Shown in pieces: positions 1 to 9,270 of a DNA stretch of 64,000 nt (within the stretch, counting starts at the first letter, position 1; every line of letters begins with the position of its first letter). A model generated the notes under the pieces. It made no database searches, was not told the DNA's origin, and worked only from the letters and a program-made list of their open reading frames with translations. The position numbers were made by a program, and so were the translations under genes. The DNA is from Brucellaceae bacterium (GTDB lineage: Bacteria > Pseudomonadota > Alphaproteobacteria > Rhizobiales > Rhizobiaceae). The DNA is taken from contig JACKJW010000014.1 of assembly GCA_020637755.1 (NCBI GenBank), positions 10,903-74,902 on the forward strand, given 5' to 3'.

Positions 1-11
1 GCCCGAACGCC

Positions 12-1550
12 ATGACCCGTGACAGCTTCTACATCACCACGCCCATCTTCTATCCCAATGGTGTGCCCCATATCGGGCATGCCTACACGGCGATTGCCAC
101 CGATGTTCTGGCCCGCTTCGCGCGCGCCGACGGCAAGGACGTGTTCTTCCTGACCGGGACCGATGAGCACGGCCAGAAGATGCAGCAGACGGCCGAGAAG
201 GAAGGCATTACGCCAATCCAGCTCGCCGACCGCAACTCGGCGGTATTCCAGAAACTTGCCGCCACGCTCGGCTGCTCCAACGATGATTTCATCCGCACCA
301 CCGAGGAACGTCACCGCATTTCCGTGCAGGAATTGTGGAAGCGCATGGAAGCCAATGGCGACATCTATCTCGGCAAGTATGGCGGCTGGTATTCCGTGCG
401 TCAGGAAGCCTACTTCGACGAGGGCGAGACGGTGGTCGGCGAGGACGGCGTGCGCCGCGAGCCGCTCGGTTCGCCCGTGGAATGGGTGGAAGAGGAGAGC
501 TACTACTTCCGGCTTTCCGCCTATGGCGACAAGCTGCTGGCGCTCTACGAATCCAACCCGGATTTCGTGCTGCCAGCCGAGCGGCGCAACGAGGTGGCAA
601 GCTTCGTCAGGGGCGGCCTCAAGGACCTGTCCATCTCCCGCACCACCTTCGACTGGGGCATCCCCGTACCCGGCCATGACGGCCACGTCATGTATGTCTG
701 GGTCGATGCGCTGACCAACTACATCACGGCGGCGGGCTATCCGGACACTGAAAATCCGCGCTGGCGCTACTGGCCGGCCATGCACATCATCGGCAAGGAC
801 ATCGTGCGCTTCCACGCGGTCTATTGGCCGGCCTTCCTGATGAGCGCGGGCGTCGAACTGCCCAAGCGCGTCTACGCCCACGGCTTCCTGTTCAACAAGG
901 GCGAGAAGATGTCGAAGTCGGTCGGCAATGTGGTCGATCCCTTCGCGCTGGTGGAGGCCTACGGGCTGGACCAGGTGCGCTATTTCTTCATGCGCGAGGT
1001 GCCCTTCGGGCAGGACGGCTCCTACAGCCACGAGGCGATCGTCCAACGGACCAATGCCGACCTTGCCAATGGCATCGGCAACCTGGCACAGCGCTCGCTC
1101 TCCATGATCGCCAAGAATTGCGAGGGCAAGGTGCCTGCCAATGATGCGCTGACAGCAGATGACAAGGCGCTGTTCAGCCAGGCTGAAACGGCACTGGCGG
1201 CGGCGCGCGAGGCGATGGAGCGCCAGGCGATCCACAAGGCGCTGGAAGCCGTCTTTGACATGGTGACGGCTGCGGACAAGTATATCGACACGCAGGCTCC
1301 CTGGGTGCTGCGCAAGACCGATCCGGCGCGCATGGGAACGGTGCTCTACACCGTCGCCGAGACGGTGCGCCGTATCGCCATCCTGCTGACACCCTTCATG
1401 CCGGGTTCGGCCTCAAAGCTGCTCGATCTGGTGGCAGCGCCTGACGGCCGGCGCGGCTTCGATGCCATCGGCGACATGCTGGTGCCGGGCACGGAACTTC
1501 CCGCGCCGCAGGGCGTGTTCCCGCGCTACGTGGACAAGGAAGACGCCTGA
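12..1550 (+). CDS. metG: Methionyl-tRNA synthetase
   Basis: Charges tRNA-Met and tRNA-fMet with methionine in the cytoplasm. The 512-residue protein has the class I HIGH signature at residues 20-23 and the KMSKS loop at 299-303, followed by a helical anticodon-binding domain. It lacks the C-terminal EMAP-like tRNA-binding extension, and the knuckle region around residues 125-145 shows no CxxC zinc ligands, so it belongs to the short zinc-less MetG type. ATG at 12 is close to the window edge, so upstream partners are not visible. It is followed after 4 bp by tatD and then an MBL hydrolase in one apparent operon, an order common in alphaproteobacteria. Confidence 0.97.
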   Translation: MTRDSFYITTPIFYPNGVPHIGHAYTAIATDVLARFARADGKDVFFLTGTDEHGQKMQQTAEKEGITPIQLADRNSAVFQKLAATLGCSNDDFIRTTEERHRISVQELWKRMEANGDIYLGKYGGWYSVRQEAYFDEGETVVGEDGVRREPLGSPVEWVEEESYYFRLSAYGDKLLALYESNPDFVLPAERRNEVASFVRGGLKDLSISRTTFDWGIPVPGHDGHVMYVWVDALTNYITAAGYPDTENPRWRYWPAMHIIGKDIVRFHAVYWPAFLMSAGVELPKRVYAHGFLFNKGEKMSKSVGNVVDPFALVEAYGLDQVRYFFMREVPFGQDGSYSHEAIVQRTNADLANGIGNLAQRSLSMIAKNCEGKVPANDALTADDKALFSQAETALAAAREAMERQAIHKALEAVFDMVTAADKYIDTQAPWVLRKTDPARMGTVLYTVAETVRRIAILLTPFMPGSASKLLDLVAAPDGRRGFDAIGDMLVPGTELPAPQGVFPRYVDKEDA

Positions 1551-1554
1551 GCCG

Positions 1555-2352
1555 ATGCCGGTCCTGATCGACAGCCATTGCCATCTGGATTTCCCTGACT
1601 TCGCCGAGGAGCGTGACGCCATCGTGAGCCGCGCACTGGATGCCGGCGTGAAGCGCATGGTGACGATCTCGACGCGCGTGAAGAGGTTTGACGCCATCCG
1701 CGCCATCGCCGAGGCGCATGGGCCGGTCTTTTGCTCGGTGGGCACTCATCCGCACAATGCCCTTGAGGAGCAGGACGTCACGGCGGAGCAACTGGTTGCG
1801 CTCGCCGGGCATCCGAAATGCGTGGCGATCGGCGAGGCCGGGCTCGACTATTTCTATGACAAGAGCCCGCGCGACGAGCAGGCAAAGAGCTTCCGCGCGC
1901 ACATCGCCGCCGCGCGCGAAACGCAGTTGCCGCTGGTGATCCATGCACGTGACGCCGACGAGGACATGGCGGCGATCCTGACGGAAGAGACAGGGAAGGG
2001 GGCCTTCCCCTTCATCCTGCATTGCTTTTCGTCTGGCCGGGCGCTTGCCGAGACAGGCATCGCGCTGGGCGGGTATGTTTCCTTCTCAGGCATTCTCACC
2101 TTCAAGAACAGCGAGGCGATCCGCGACATTGCGCGCGACCTGCCGCTCGACCGTCTGCTGGTGGAAACCGACGCGCCGTATCTGGCGCCGCCGCCGCACC
2201 GGGGCAAGCGCAACGAGCCGTCCTTCGTGGTCAACACCGCGCGCGTGCTGGCCGGGACGATGGGCGTCAGCGAGGAAGAAATCGCGAGGCGGACCACAGC
2301 AAACTGCCTTCGGCTCTTCAGCAAGATGCCGCCGCTGACGGAAAGCGCATGA
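1555..2352 (+). CDS. TatD family metal-dependent hydrolase
   Basis: Predicted Mg-dependent 3'-5' deoxyribonuclease or quality-control hydrolase of the TatD family (TIM barrel). Visible motifs are the N-terminal metal site DSHCHLDF, the EAGLDYFYD segment and a late ETDAPYLAP motif, all typical of TatD/YcfH proteins. I chose ATG 1555 because it sits 4 bp after the metG stop and leaves the conserved MPVLIDSHCHLD start; upstream in-frame starts lie inside metG. At 265 residues it has the usual family length. It is co-directional with metG and the next MBL hydrolase. Confidence 0.93.
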   Translation: MPVLIDSHCHLDFPDFAEERDAIVSRALDAGVKRMVTISTRVKRFDAIRAIAEAHGPVFCSVGTHPHNALEEQDVTAEQLVALAGHPKCVAIGEAGLDYFYDKSPRDEQAKSFRAHIAAARETQLPLVIHARDADEDMAAILTEETGKGAFPFILHCFSSGRALAETGIALGGYVSFSGILTFKNSEAIRDIARDLPLDRLLVETDAPYLAPPPHRGKRNEPSFVVNTARVLAGTMGVSEEEIARRTTANCLRLFSKMPPLTESA

Positions 2353-2353
2353 G

Positions 2354-3160
2354 ATGGCGGATCGGCTGCGCCTGACGATCCTCGGCTGCGGTTCCTCGCC
2401 AGGCGTGCCGCGAATCTCCGGCGACTGGGGAAATTGCGACCCGTCAAACCCCAGGAACCGCAGGCTCAGGGCCTCTGTGCTGGTTGAGCGGATATCGGAT
2501 GCGGGCGTCACGCGAGTCGTGATCGACACCGGGCCTGATTTCCGCCAGCAGATGATTTCGGCCGGTGTTTCGGCGCTGGATGCGGCCGTCTACACCCATC
2601 CCCATGCCGATCACATCCATGGCATCGATGACCTGCGCGGCTTTGTCATCACCCAGCGCCGCATGATGAACATCTGGGCGGACCGCCCGACGCTCGACCG
2701 TCTGCTTGAAGGCTTCGGCTATTGCTTCCGCACGCCACCCGGCTCGTCCTATCCGCCGATCCTGCGCGAACACGAAATCACCCATGGCGCGTGTTTCACC
2801 ATCGACGGGGAAGGCGGACCGCTCACCTTCGAGCCGCTGACGCAGGTGCATGGCGACATTCACTCGCTGGCCTTCCGCATCGGCCCTGTTGCCTATTGCT
2901 CGGACGTGTCATCCTTCCCGGATGCCACGATGAAGCGTCTGGAAGGGCTTGACCTGCTGGTCATCGATTCGTTGCAATACAAGCCGCATCCGAGCCATTT
3001 CTCGCTCGGCGAGGCGCTGGAAATGATCGAGCGGCTCAAACCGGTCCATGGTGTTCTGACGCACATGCACACGCCGCTCGATTACAACACGGTCATGGCC
3101 GAAACGCCTGCCCATGTGGAACCGGCCCATGACGGCATGGTGCTCGAATATCCACTTTGA
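2354..3160 (+). CDS. MBL-fold metallo-hydrolase (PhnP-like)
   Basis: A 268-residue metallo-beta-lactamase-fold phosphodiesterase-like enzyme. The metal-binding HxHxDH motif is clear (H82, H84, D86, H87), and the N-terminus LGCGSSPGVPR is typical of the PhnP/YcbX-like branch. A later CSD segment and an HMHTPLDY motif supply the remaining metal ligands. The ATG is 1 bp beyond the tatD stop, so it is translationally coupled to tatD. Substrate is unknown; cyclic phosphodiesters are known substrates of PhnP relatives, but that is family knowledge, not evidence here. Confidence 0.88.
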   Translation: MADRLRLTILGCGSSPGVPRISGDWGNCDPSNPRNRRLRASVLVERISDAGVTRVVIDTGPDFRQQMISAGVSALDAAVYTHPHADHIHGIDDLRGFVITQRRMMNIWADRPTLDRLLEGFGYCFRTPPGSSYPPILREHEITHGACFTIDGEGGPLTFEPLTQVHGDIHSLAFRIGPVAYCSDVSSFPDATMKRLEGLDLLVIDSLQYKPHPSHFSLGEALEMIERLKPVHGVLTHMHTPLDYNTVMAETPAHVEPAHDGMVLEYPL

Positions 3161-3186
3161 AATCCCTGAATTGACGAGATTTATTC

Positions 3187-3657
3187 ATGAGCAAGAGCAT
3201 TGCGCGGGTTGAAGCGGCGGCACGGGATGCCGGTCTCGCGATCACGGTGCAGCGCATGGGCCAATCCACGCGCACCGCGCAGGAAGCCGCCGACCAGTGT
3301 GGCTGTGCGGTGGCGCAAATCGTCAAGTCACTGATCTTTCAGGGCGTGGACAGTGGCAAGCTGTACCTGTTTCTGGTGGCCGGAGACAATTCTCTTGATC
3401 TGGCCAAGGCAGCAGCGCTGACCGGCGAAGCGCTTGGCCGGGCCGATCCGCGATTGATCCGCGACGAGACCGGTTTCGCCATTGGCGGCGTTTCACCAAT
3501 CGGCCACAGAATCGACATTGCATGTTTTGCCGATGAGACGCTGTCTCGCTTCGAGACTGTCTGGGCGGCCGCAGGCGCGCATGATGCCGTTTTCGAGGCT
3601 GCGCCTGAAGCGCTTCTGGCTGCTGCGAAGGCTGTGGTGACGGATCTGAAAATGTGA
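3187..3657 (+). CDS. YbaK/EbsC-type aminoacyl-tRNA deacylase
   Basis: A 156-residue single-domain protein of the YbaK/ProX fold, which hydrolyses mischarged aminoacyl-tRNAs in trans. The core GxxxxxIVKSLIFQ segment around residue 45 and the GFAIGGVSPIGH motif around residue 100 are the conserved substrate-pocket motifs of the family. ATG 3187 follows the MBL gene by 26 bp, so it may belong to the metG operon, which would make functional sense for a tRNA editing factor. The exact amino acid specificity (Cys-tRNA-Pro, Ala-tRNA-Pro or other) cannot be told. Confidence 0.88.
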   Translation: MSKSIARVEAAARDAGLAITVQRMGQSTRTAQEAADQCGCAVAQIVKSLIFQGVDSGKLYLFLVAGDNSLDLAKAAALTGEALGRADPRLIRDETGFAIGGVSPIGHRIDIACFADETLSRFETVWAAAGAHDAVFEAAPEALLAAAKAVVTDLKM

Positions 3658-3773
3658 GACAAGCGATTGATAAAATTACAGATATTATTTCGAAGCCCGA
3701 CCATTTTGTCTGTAGTTAAGTTCCATAATCCATCTTATGCAACATTTGTATGAACGCTGAAGGAGGCCGTGCT

Positions 3774-4121
3774 GTGAACCGGATTCCGCTTTCCCTGGCC
3801 GGTCTTGCCGGAGCATCTGGTGTCGCGCTTGCCGCCTACGCAGCCCATGCCGGTGGAGACAATCTGCGCACCGCCTCGCAGATGCTGCTCTTCCATGCAC
3901 CGGCCCTGCTGGGCCTTGCCGCGCTGGTCCCGTCTGCGATGCGAAGGCTGGCCACGGCCATCATGGTGCTCGGCCTCGTGCTGTTCTGCGGCGATCTGGT
4001 GTTGCGCGAGCTGGCCGGGACGCGGCTCTTCCCGATGGCTGCGCCCATTGGCGGCACAAGCCTCATCCTGTCCTGGCTGCTGGTCGGGTTGTCGGCATTC
4101 TTTGCGCGGCCGTCACACTGA
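3774..4121 (+). CDS. DUF423 family small membrane protein
   Basis: A 115-residue protein with about four hydrophobic segments, resembling the DUF423 (YgdD-like) family of small inner-membrane proteins of unknown function. The GTG at 3774 is preferred over an upstream in-frame ATG at 3750 because a strong AAGGAGG ribosome binding site (3760-3766) sits 7 bp before the GTG. A distinctly AT-rich stretch (3658-3760) precedes it and probably holds its promoter. Its stop codon overlaps, tail to tail, the end of the M20 amidohydrolase by 9 bp. Confidence 0.75.
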   Translation: MNRIPLSLAGLAGASGVALAAYAAHAGGDNLRTASQMLLFHAPALLGLAALVPSAMRRLATAIMVLGLVLFCGDLVLRELAGTRLFPMAAPIGGTSLILSWLLVGLSAFFARPSH

Positions 4122-5285
4122 CAGGCTGCCGGCGCGCTCGGCCAGCCGCACCCAATAGGAAGCCCCGTGCGCGATGGCGCTGTCATTGAAATCATAGGCC
4201 GGGTGGTGAAGCCCGGCGCTGTCACCGTTTCCGGTAAAAATGAAGGCGCCGGGCCTCGCATTCAGCATGAAGGAGAAATCCTCTGCGCCCATCAGCGGCG
4301 CGCAGGAGGCATCGACGTTTTCATCACCGGCCACCTCACCGGCCACAGCCGCCGCGAAATCCGTTTCATGGCCATGGTTGCGCGTCACCGGGTAGCCCGG
4401 CCGGAACTGCATGGTGGCCCGTGCGCCAAAGGCTGCCGGAAGGCTTTCCAGCACACGGTCCATCCGCATGCGCACGTCAGCGCGCACCTGTTCGGACAGG
4501 GTGCGCACCGTGCCCTTCAACTCGACGCGCTGCGGGATGACATTGTAGGCGTCCGAGCTTGACTGCATGGACGTGACCGACAGGACCGCACTCTCCACCG
4601 GATCGACGCTGCGCGCAACAATGGCCTGAAGGCTGGTGATGAGATGGGCGGCGACCAGCGCCGGATCGACGCATTTGTGCGGCATGGCGGCGTGGCCGCC
4701 GACGCCTTCGATCGTGATCGAGAAGTGATCGGCTGCAGCCATGATCGGGCCCGGGCGGATGGCAAATTGTCCGACGGGAATGCCCGGCATGTTGTGCATA
4801 CCGAAGACACGGGCGATGGCGAAGCGTTCCATCATGCCATCATCCACCATGGCCTTGCCCCCTGCTCCGCCCTCCTCGGCGGGCTGGAAGATGACGGCGA
4901 CAGTGCCCGCGAAATCGCGGGTTTCGGCCAGATGCCGCGCCGCACCGAGCAGCATCGCGGTGTGCCCGTCATGACCGCAGGCATGCATCTTGCCGGGAAC
5001 CTGCGAAGCCCAGGCGGCACCCGTCGCCTCGGTGATCGGAAGTGCGTCCATGTCGGCGCGCAAACCGGTCACCGGCCCGCCACCGCGTGCGCCGCGGATG
5101 ATGCCGACGACGCCCGTCTGCCCGATACCGGTGACGACCTCGTCGACCCCGAAGGCACGCAGCTTGCCGGCGACGAAACCGGCCGTGCGATGCACGTCGT
5201 AGAGCAGTTCGGGATTGCGGTGCAGGTCGCGGCGCCATTGCGCAATCTCGCCTGCCCTGGCCGCAATGGCCTCGTTTATGCCCAT
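4113..5285 (-). CDS. M20 family amidohydrolase (hippurate hydrolase-like)
   Basis: A 390-residue metallopeptidase-like amidohydrolase of the M20D group (hippurate hydrolase, N-acyl-amino acid hydrolase, IAA-amino acid hydrolase). The metal-site motif HACGHDGHTAML lies near residue 100, a PAEEGGAGG segment carries the catalytic glutamate, and the C-terminal MGAEDFSFML motif is typical. I start at MGINEA (5285) because GGGAGAG lies just upstream; an in-frame start at 5309 is less well placed. It ends convergent with the DUF423 gene. It may be in the same transcription unit as mfd, 73 bp upstream. Confidence 0.9.
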   Translation of the reverse strand: MGINEAIAARAGEIAQWRRDLHRNPELLYDVHRTAGFVAGKLRAFGVDEVVTGIGQTGVVGIIRGARGGGPVTGLRADMDALPITEATGAAWASQVPGKMHACGHDGHTAMLLGAARHLAETRDFAGTVAVIFQPAEEGGAGGKAMVDDGMMERFAIARVFGMHNMPGIPVGQFAIRPGPIMAAADHFSITIEGVGGHAAMPHKCVDPALVAAHLITSLQAIVARSVDPVESAVLSVTSMQSSSDAYNVIPQRVELKGTVRTLSEQVRADVRMRMDRVLESLPAAFGARATMQFRPGYPVTRNHGHETDFAAAVAGEVAGDENVDASCAPLMGAEDFSFMLNARPGAFIFTGNGDSAGLHHPAYDFNDSAIAHGASYWVRLAERAGSLSV

Positions 5286-5358
5286 TGTCTCTCCCTGGTC
5301 CGGCATCACGGCCGGATCCTTTCCTGTCCCTGCAAGGCTATTGCCGGTGGCCCGCCTG

Positions 5359-8300
5359 TCAAGCCGCCGCAGCCTCCGCGATCTTTGCCAGTTGTGCCAT
5401 GACGACCGCGGCCCCGGCGAGCCGCTTTTCCTGGCTCGGCAGGTCGCGCATCAGGAACACGCTCTGGTCCGGCCTGATCTTGGCGAATGACCCCTGCCAC
5501 GCAATGTATTGCACCAGCGCGCCGGGGTTCGGGAATTCCTTGTTGCGGAACTGCACGACGACCCCCTTGGGTCCGGCATCGAGCTTTTCCACGTTGGCCT
5601 TGCGGCACAGCGCCTTGATATAGACGATCTTCAGCAGGTGCTGCACCTCGTCGGGCAGCGGGCCGAACCGGTCGATGAGTTCCGCCCCGAACCCGTCGAT
5701 CTCCTGTGGCGTCGAGAGGTCGGCCAGGCGGCGGTAGAGGCCCATGCGCAGTTGCAGATCCGGCACGTAGTGTTCCGGGATCATGACCGAAGTGCCGACG
5801 GATATCTGCGGCGACCAGCCGGTGTCGCTCGTCAATTCCTCACCCCGGATTTCCTGCACCGCCTCCTCCAGCATCTGCTGGTAAAGTTCGTAGCCCACTT
5901 CCCGGATGTGGCCGGACTGTTCCTCACCCAGAAGATTGCCAGCGCCACGGATATCGAGGTCGTGGCTGGCGAGCTGGAACCCGGCGCCCAACGTATCGAG
6001 CGATTGCAGCACCTTCAGGCGGCGGTCGGCCGTCTGGGTCAATTGCTTGCGGGCGGGAAGCGTGAACAGCGCATAGGCGCGCAGTTTCGAGCGCCCCACC
6101 CGGCCACGCAGCTGGTAAAGCTGGGCGAGACCGAACATGTCGGCGCGATGGACGATCATCGTATTGGCGGTCGGGATGTCGAGGCCGGATTCCACGATGG
6201 TCGTCGACAGCAGCACATCATACTGGCCGTCGTAGAAGGCGTTCATGATATCGTCGAGTTCGCCGGGCGCGATCTGCCCGTGGGCGACGGCGACCTTCAG
6301 TTCCGGTACCGTCTGTGACAGGAAATCCCTGATTTCGCCGAGGTCGGAGATGCGCGGCACCACATAAAAACTCTGGCCGCCGCGATAGCGTTCGCGCAGC
6401 AATGTCTCGCGGATCACCACCGGATCGAAGGGCGAGATGAAGGTGCGCACCGCCATGCGGTCGACCGGTGGTGTGGTGATCAGCGACAATTCGCGCACGC
6501 CCGAGAGCGACAGTTGCAGCGTGCGCGGGATCGGTGTGGCCGAAAGCGTCAGCACGTGGACATCGCTCTTCAGTTCCTTCAGCCGCTCCTTGTGCTTGAC
6601 GCCGAAATGCTGCTCCTCATCGATGATGAGCAGACCGAGGCGCTCGAAGGTGACCGAGGAACCGAGCAGCGCATGGGTGCCGACGACGATGTCCACCGTC
6701 CCGTCGGAGAGCCCCTTCTTCGTCTCTGCCAGTTCCCTTGCCCCGACAAAGCGCGAGGCGTGCCGCACCTTCACCGGCAAGCCCGCAAAGCGCTGCGAGA
6801 ACGTCTTGAAGTGCTGGCGGGCGAGCAATGTCGTGGGCACCACGACAGCCACCTGCAAGCCCTCCATGGCGGCCACAAAGGCCGCGCGCAGCGCCACTTC
6901 CGTCTTGCCAAAGCCGACGTCCCCGCAGATCAGGCGGTCCATCGGACGGCCCTTGCCAAGATCGTCAATCACCGCGTCGATGGCGCCCTGCTGGTCATCC
7001 GTCTCCTCATAGGGGAAACGGGCAGCAAACTCGCCATAAAGTCCTTCCGGCGGAAACAGCTTCGGTGCGCCGCGCATCTCGCGTTCAGCGGCAATGCGGA
7101 TGAGCTGGCCGGCCATTTCGAGCAGGCGCTTCTTCAGCTTGGCCTTGCGCGCCTGCCATGCGACACCGCCGAGACGGTCGAGCACCGCATCGGACCCTTC
7201 TGCGCCATAGCGCGACAGGAGTTCGATGTTTTCGACCGGCAGGAACAGCTTGCCGTCGCCCGCATAGTGCAGTTCCAGGCAATCATGGGGTGCGCCGGCG
7301 GCCTCGATGGTGCGCAGGCCCATGAAACGGCCAATGCCATGCTCGGCATGAACGACGATATCGCCATGGGCAAGCGAGGAGACTTCCGAAATGAAGTCGG
7401 AGGCCTTGCGGTTGCGCCGTGCCTTGCGCACCAGCCTGTCGCCCAGCAGGTCCTGTTCGGCCAGTACGGCGAGGGTCGCGGTCTCGAATCCGTGCTCGAC
7501 GGGCAGGACCGCCAAGGCAACCGCCTGACCTCCGAGCTTCTCCGCGTCGCGCAGCGTGGCCGCGGGATGCATGTTGCCGAGGCCGTGCTCGTCAAGGATT
7601 TGCGCCAGACGGTCGAGCGAGCCTTCCGTCCATCCGGCCACAATGACGCGCTTGCCTGCTGTTCGCAGCGCGGCCACATGACGGACCGCGTGGTCGAAGA
7701 CATTGGCGTCCGGGTCGGCGCGTTCGGCGGCAAAATTGCGGCCTGCAACAGCCCCCGCATGCAGCACAGTCCCCGCCCCGCCTGCCGGCTGTCCAAAGGG
7801 CGTCAGCGAAATTTCGAGGCGCTCGCGGGCCAGCTTTTCCGCCTGGTCACGGGTCAGGTACAGGCGCTGCGGTTCGACCGGCTTGTAGGGGATTTCCCCT
7901 GCCCCGCCGTGGCTGACACGCGCCTCGTAATGCTCGCGGATCTGCGCCTCACGTCCGGCGATGGCGTCATGGGCCAGGTGGTCGAAAATGACCGGCGCGC
8001 CGGGCAGATAATCGAACACCGTCTCCATGCGCTCGTAGAACAGTGGCAGCCAGTGCTCCATCCCGGCAAACCGGCGGCCTTCCGAGACGGCCTGATAGAG
8101 TGCATCATCGCGTTGTGGCGCGCCGAAGGCCTCGATATAGGCGCGGCGGAAGCGGCTGATGGTCTCGGGCGTCAGCGCTACCTCGCTCATTGCCTGCAGG
8201 CGCATTTCCTTCACCTGACCGGTGGTGCGCTGGCTTGCCGGGTCAAAGGCGCGGATCGACTCCAGCGTGTCGCCGAAAAAGTCGAGGCGTAGCGGCTCCT

Positions 8301-8850
8301 CGGCACCGGGCACGAAGAGATCGAGAATGCCGCCGCGCACGGCAAATTCGCCGACGTCGCGCACCGTGCCGGTACGCTCGAAGCCGTTCAGTTCCAGCCG
8401 GCGCGCCAGATCGGTCATGTCAGCGCGGTTGCCGGGCTTCAGCACCAGCGTCTGCGCCTCGATCATCTCGCGCGGTGGCACGCGCTGGAGCAGGCCGTTG
8501 GCGCTGGTGATGATGAACGCCGGATGCGGCTTGCGGGCAAGTGCGATCAGGCCGGCCAGCGCATCGATGCGCCGCGCGGCCGCGTCCGCGCCGGGCGACA
8601 CGCGATCATAGGGCAGGCAGTCCCAGGCCGGCAGTTCGAGCACGGGCAGGCCGGGGGCCGCAAAGGCCAGTGCCTGAACCAGTCCGGGAACGCGGGCGCC
8701 GTCGCGCGCCACAAAGAGCACCGGGCCACCCTCGCCCGCGTCTTCCAGGATGCGGGCCAGCGCGAAGGGTTCGTAGCCGTCGGCCACGCCGTCCATGGTG
8801 ACAATGCGATGCAGGCCGGGCTTCAGCCCGGTGGGCGGAACGAGTGTCAT
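5359..8850 (-). CDS. mfd: Transcription-repair coupling factor
   Basis: An 1163-residue SF2 translocase that removes RNA polymerase stalled at DNA lesions and recruits UvrA. It shows the N-terminal UvrB-homology module, the CarD-like RNAP-interaction domain (around residue 490), a RecG-like helicase core with Walker A GDVGFGKTEVA near residue 640 and the DEEQHFGVKHKE box near 742, and a C-terminal TRCF domain. Full length for the family. It follows sdhE by 36 bp on the same strand, an arrangement common in Rhizobiales, with recG diverging from the pair. Confidence 0.97.
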   Translation of the reverse strand: MTLVPPTGLKPGLHRIVTMDGVADGYEPFALARILEDAGEGGPVLFVARDGARVPGLVQALAFAAPGLPVLELPAWDCLPYDRVSPGADAAARRIDALAGLIALARKPHPAFIITSANGLLQRVPPREMIEAQTLVLKPGNRADMTDLARRLELNGFERTGTVRDVGEFAVRGGILDLFVPGAEEPLRLDFFGDTLESIRAFDPASQRTTGQVKEMRLQAMSEVALTPETISRFRRAYIEAFGAPQRDDALYQAVSEGRRFAGMEHWLPLFYERMETVFDYLPGAPVIFDHLAHDAIAGREAQIREHYEARVSHGGAGEIPYKPVEPQRLYLTRDQAEKLARERLEISLTPFGQPAGGAGTVLHAGAVAGRNFAAERADPDANVFDHAVRHVAALRTAGKRVIVAGWTEGSLDRLAQILDEHGLGNMHPAATLRDAEKLGGQAVALAVLPVEHGFETATLAVLAEQDLLGDRLVRKARRNRKASDFISEVSSLAHGDIVVHAEHGIGRFMGLRTIEAAGAPHDCLELHYAGDGKLFLPVENIELLSRYGAEGSDAVLDRLGGVAWQARKAKLKKRLLEMAGQLIRIAAEREMRGAPKLFPPEGLYGEFAARFPYEETDDQQGAIDAVIDDLGKGRPMDRLICGDVGFGKTEVALRAAFVAAMEGLQVAVVVPTTLLARQHFKTFSQRFAGLPVKVRHASRFVGARELAETKKGLSDGTVDIVVGTHALLGSSVTFERLGLLIIDEEQHFGVKHKERLKELKSDVHVLTLSATPIPRTLQLSLSGVRELSLITTPPVDRMAVRTFISPFDPVVIRETLLRERYRGGQSFYVVPRISDLGEIRDFLSQTVPELKVAVAHGQIAPGELDDIMNAFYDGQYDVLLSTTIVESGLDIPTANTMIVHRADMFGLAQLYQLRGRVGRSKLRAYALFTLPARKQLTQTADRRLKVLQSLDTLGAGFQLASHDLDIRGAGNLLGEEQSGHIREVGYELYQQMLEEAVQEIRGEELTSDTGWSPQISVGTSVMIPEHYVPDLQLRMGLYRRLADLSTPQEIDGFGAELIDRFGPLPDEVQHLLKIVYIKALCRKANVEKLDAGPKGVVVQFRNKEFPNPGALVQYIAWQGSFAKIRPDQSVFLMRDLPSQEKRLAGAAVVMAQLAKIAEAAAA

Positions 8851-8886
8851 GCGGTCGGGTCTTGCGCTTTCGGGAACGGTCAGCCG

Positions 8887-9174
8887 TCAGAACGTCATGG
8901 AATCGCGGTGGGCCAGCACGCGGCGGTACATGGGGGTGTCCTTGCCGGCCGGAACCGGCACCTCACCCATGATCCATTTGAACAGATCACGGTCGTCTTC
9001 CGCCATCAGCGTCTCGAGTGCGTCCAGATCGCTGTCGGGCATGGCGCGCAACACGTCGTCGGCAAACGAGCCGAGGATCAGGTCCATCTCGCGCATGCCG
9101 CGGTGCCACGCGCGGAACAGGATTTTCCGGCGGCGCGTATCCAGATCGGCGGAGGTTTCGGTGCTTCCGGTCAT
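8887..9174 (-). CDS. sdhE: FAD assembly factor SdhE
   Basis: A 95-residue cytoplasmic protein that helps attach FAD to succinate dehydrogenase (SdhE/SDHAF2, YgfY family). The hallmark RGMRE motif is present within WHRGMREMDLILGSFAD near residues 24-40. The start at 9174 (MTGSTETS) is chosen by family length; a much longer in-frame extension would run through recG on the opposite strand and is not credible. It is divergent from recG across a 96-bp intergenic region and co-directional with mfd. Confidence 0.93.
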   Translation of the reverse strand: MTGSTETSADLDTRRRKILFRAWHRGMREMDLILGSFADDVLRAMPDSDLDALETLMAEDDRDLFKWIMGEVPVPAGKDTPMYRRVLAHRDSMTF

Positions 9175-9270
9175 GCTCTTGTCACCCTTGATGTCACGGC
9201 CAAGCATATAGAGGGGAAAAGCCCTCCTGTCAGCCTTTGCAGGCATGGCCGGAGCGCATAAGTTCGCGCC

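Noticed and set aside
6514..8292. A 592-codon plus-strand frame within mfd
   Set aside because: It is a shadow of mfd with no motif and no start signal.
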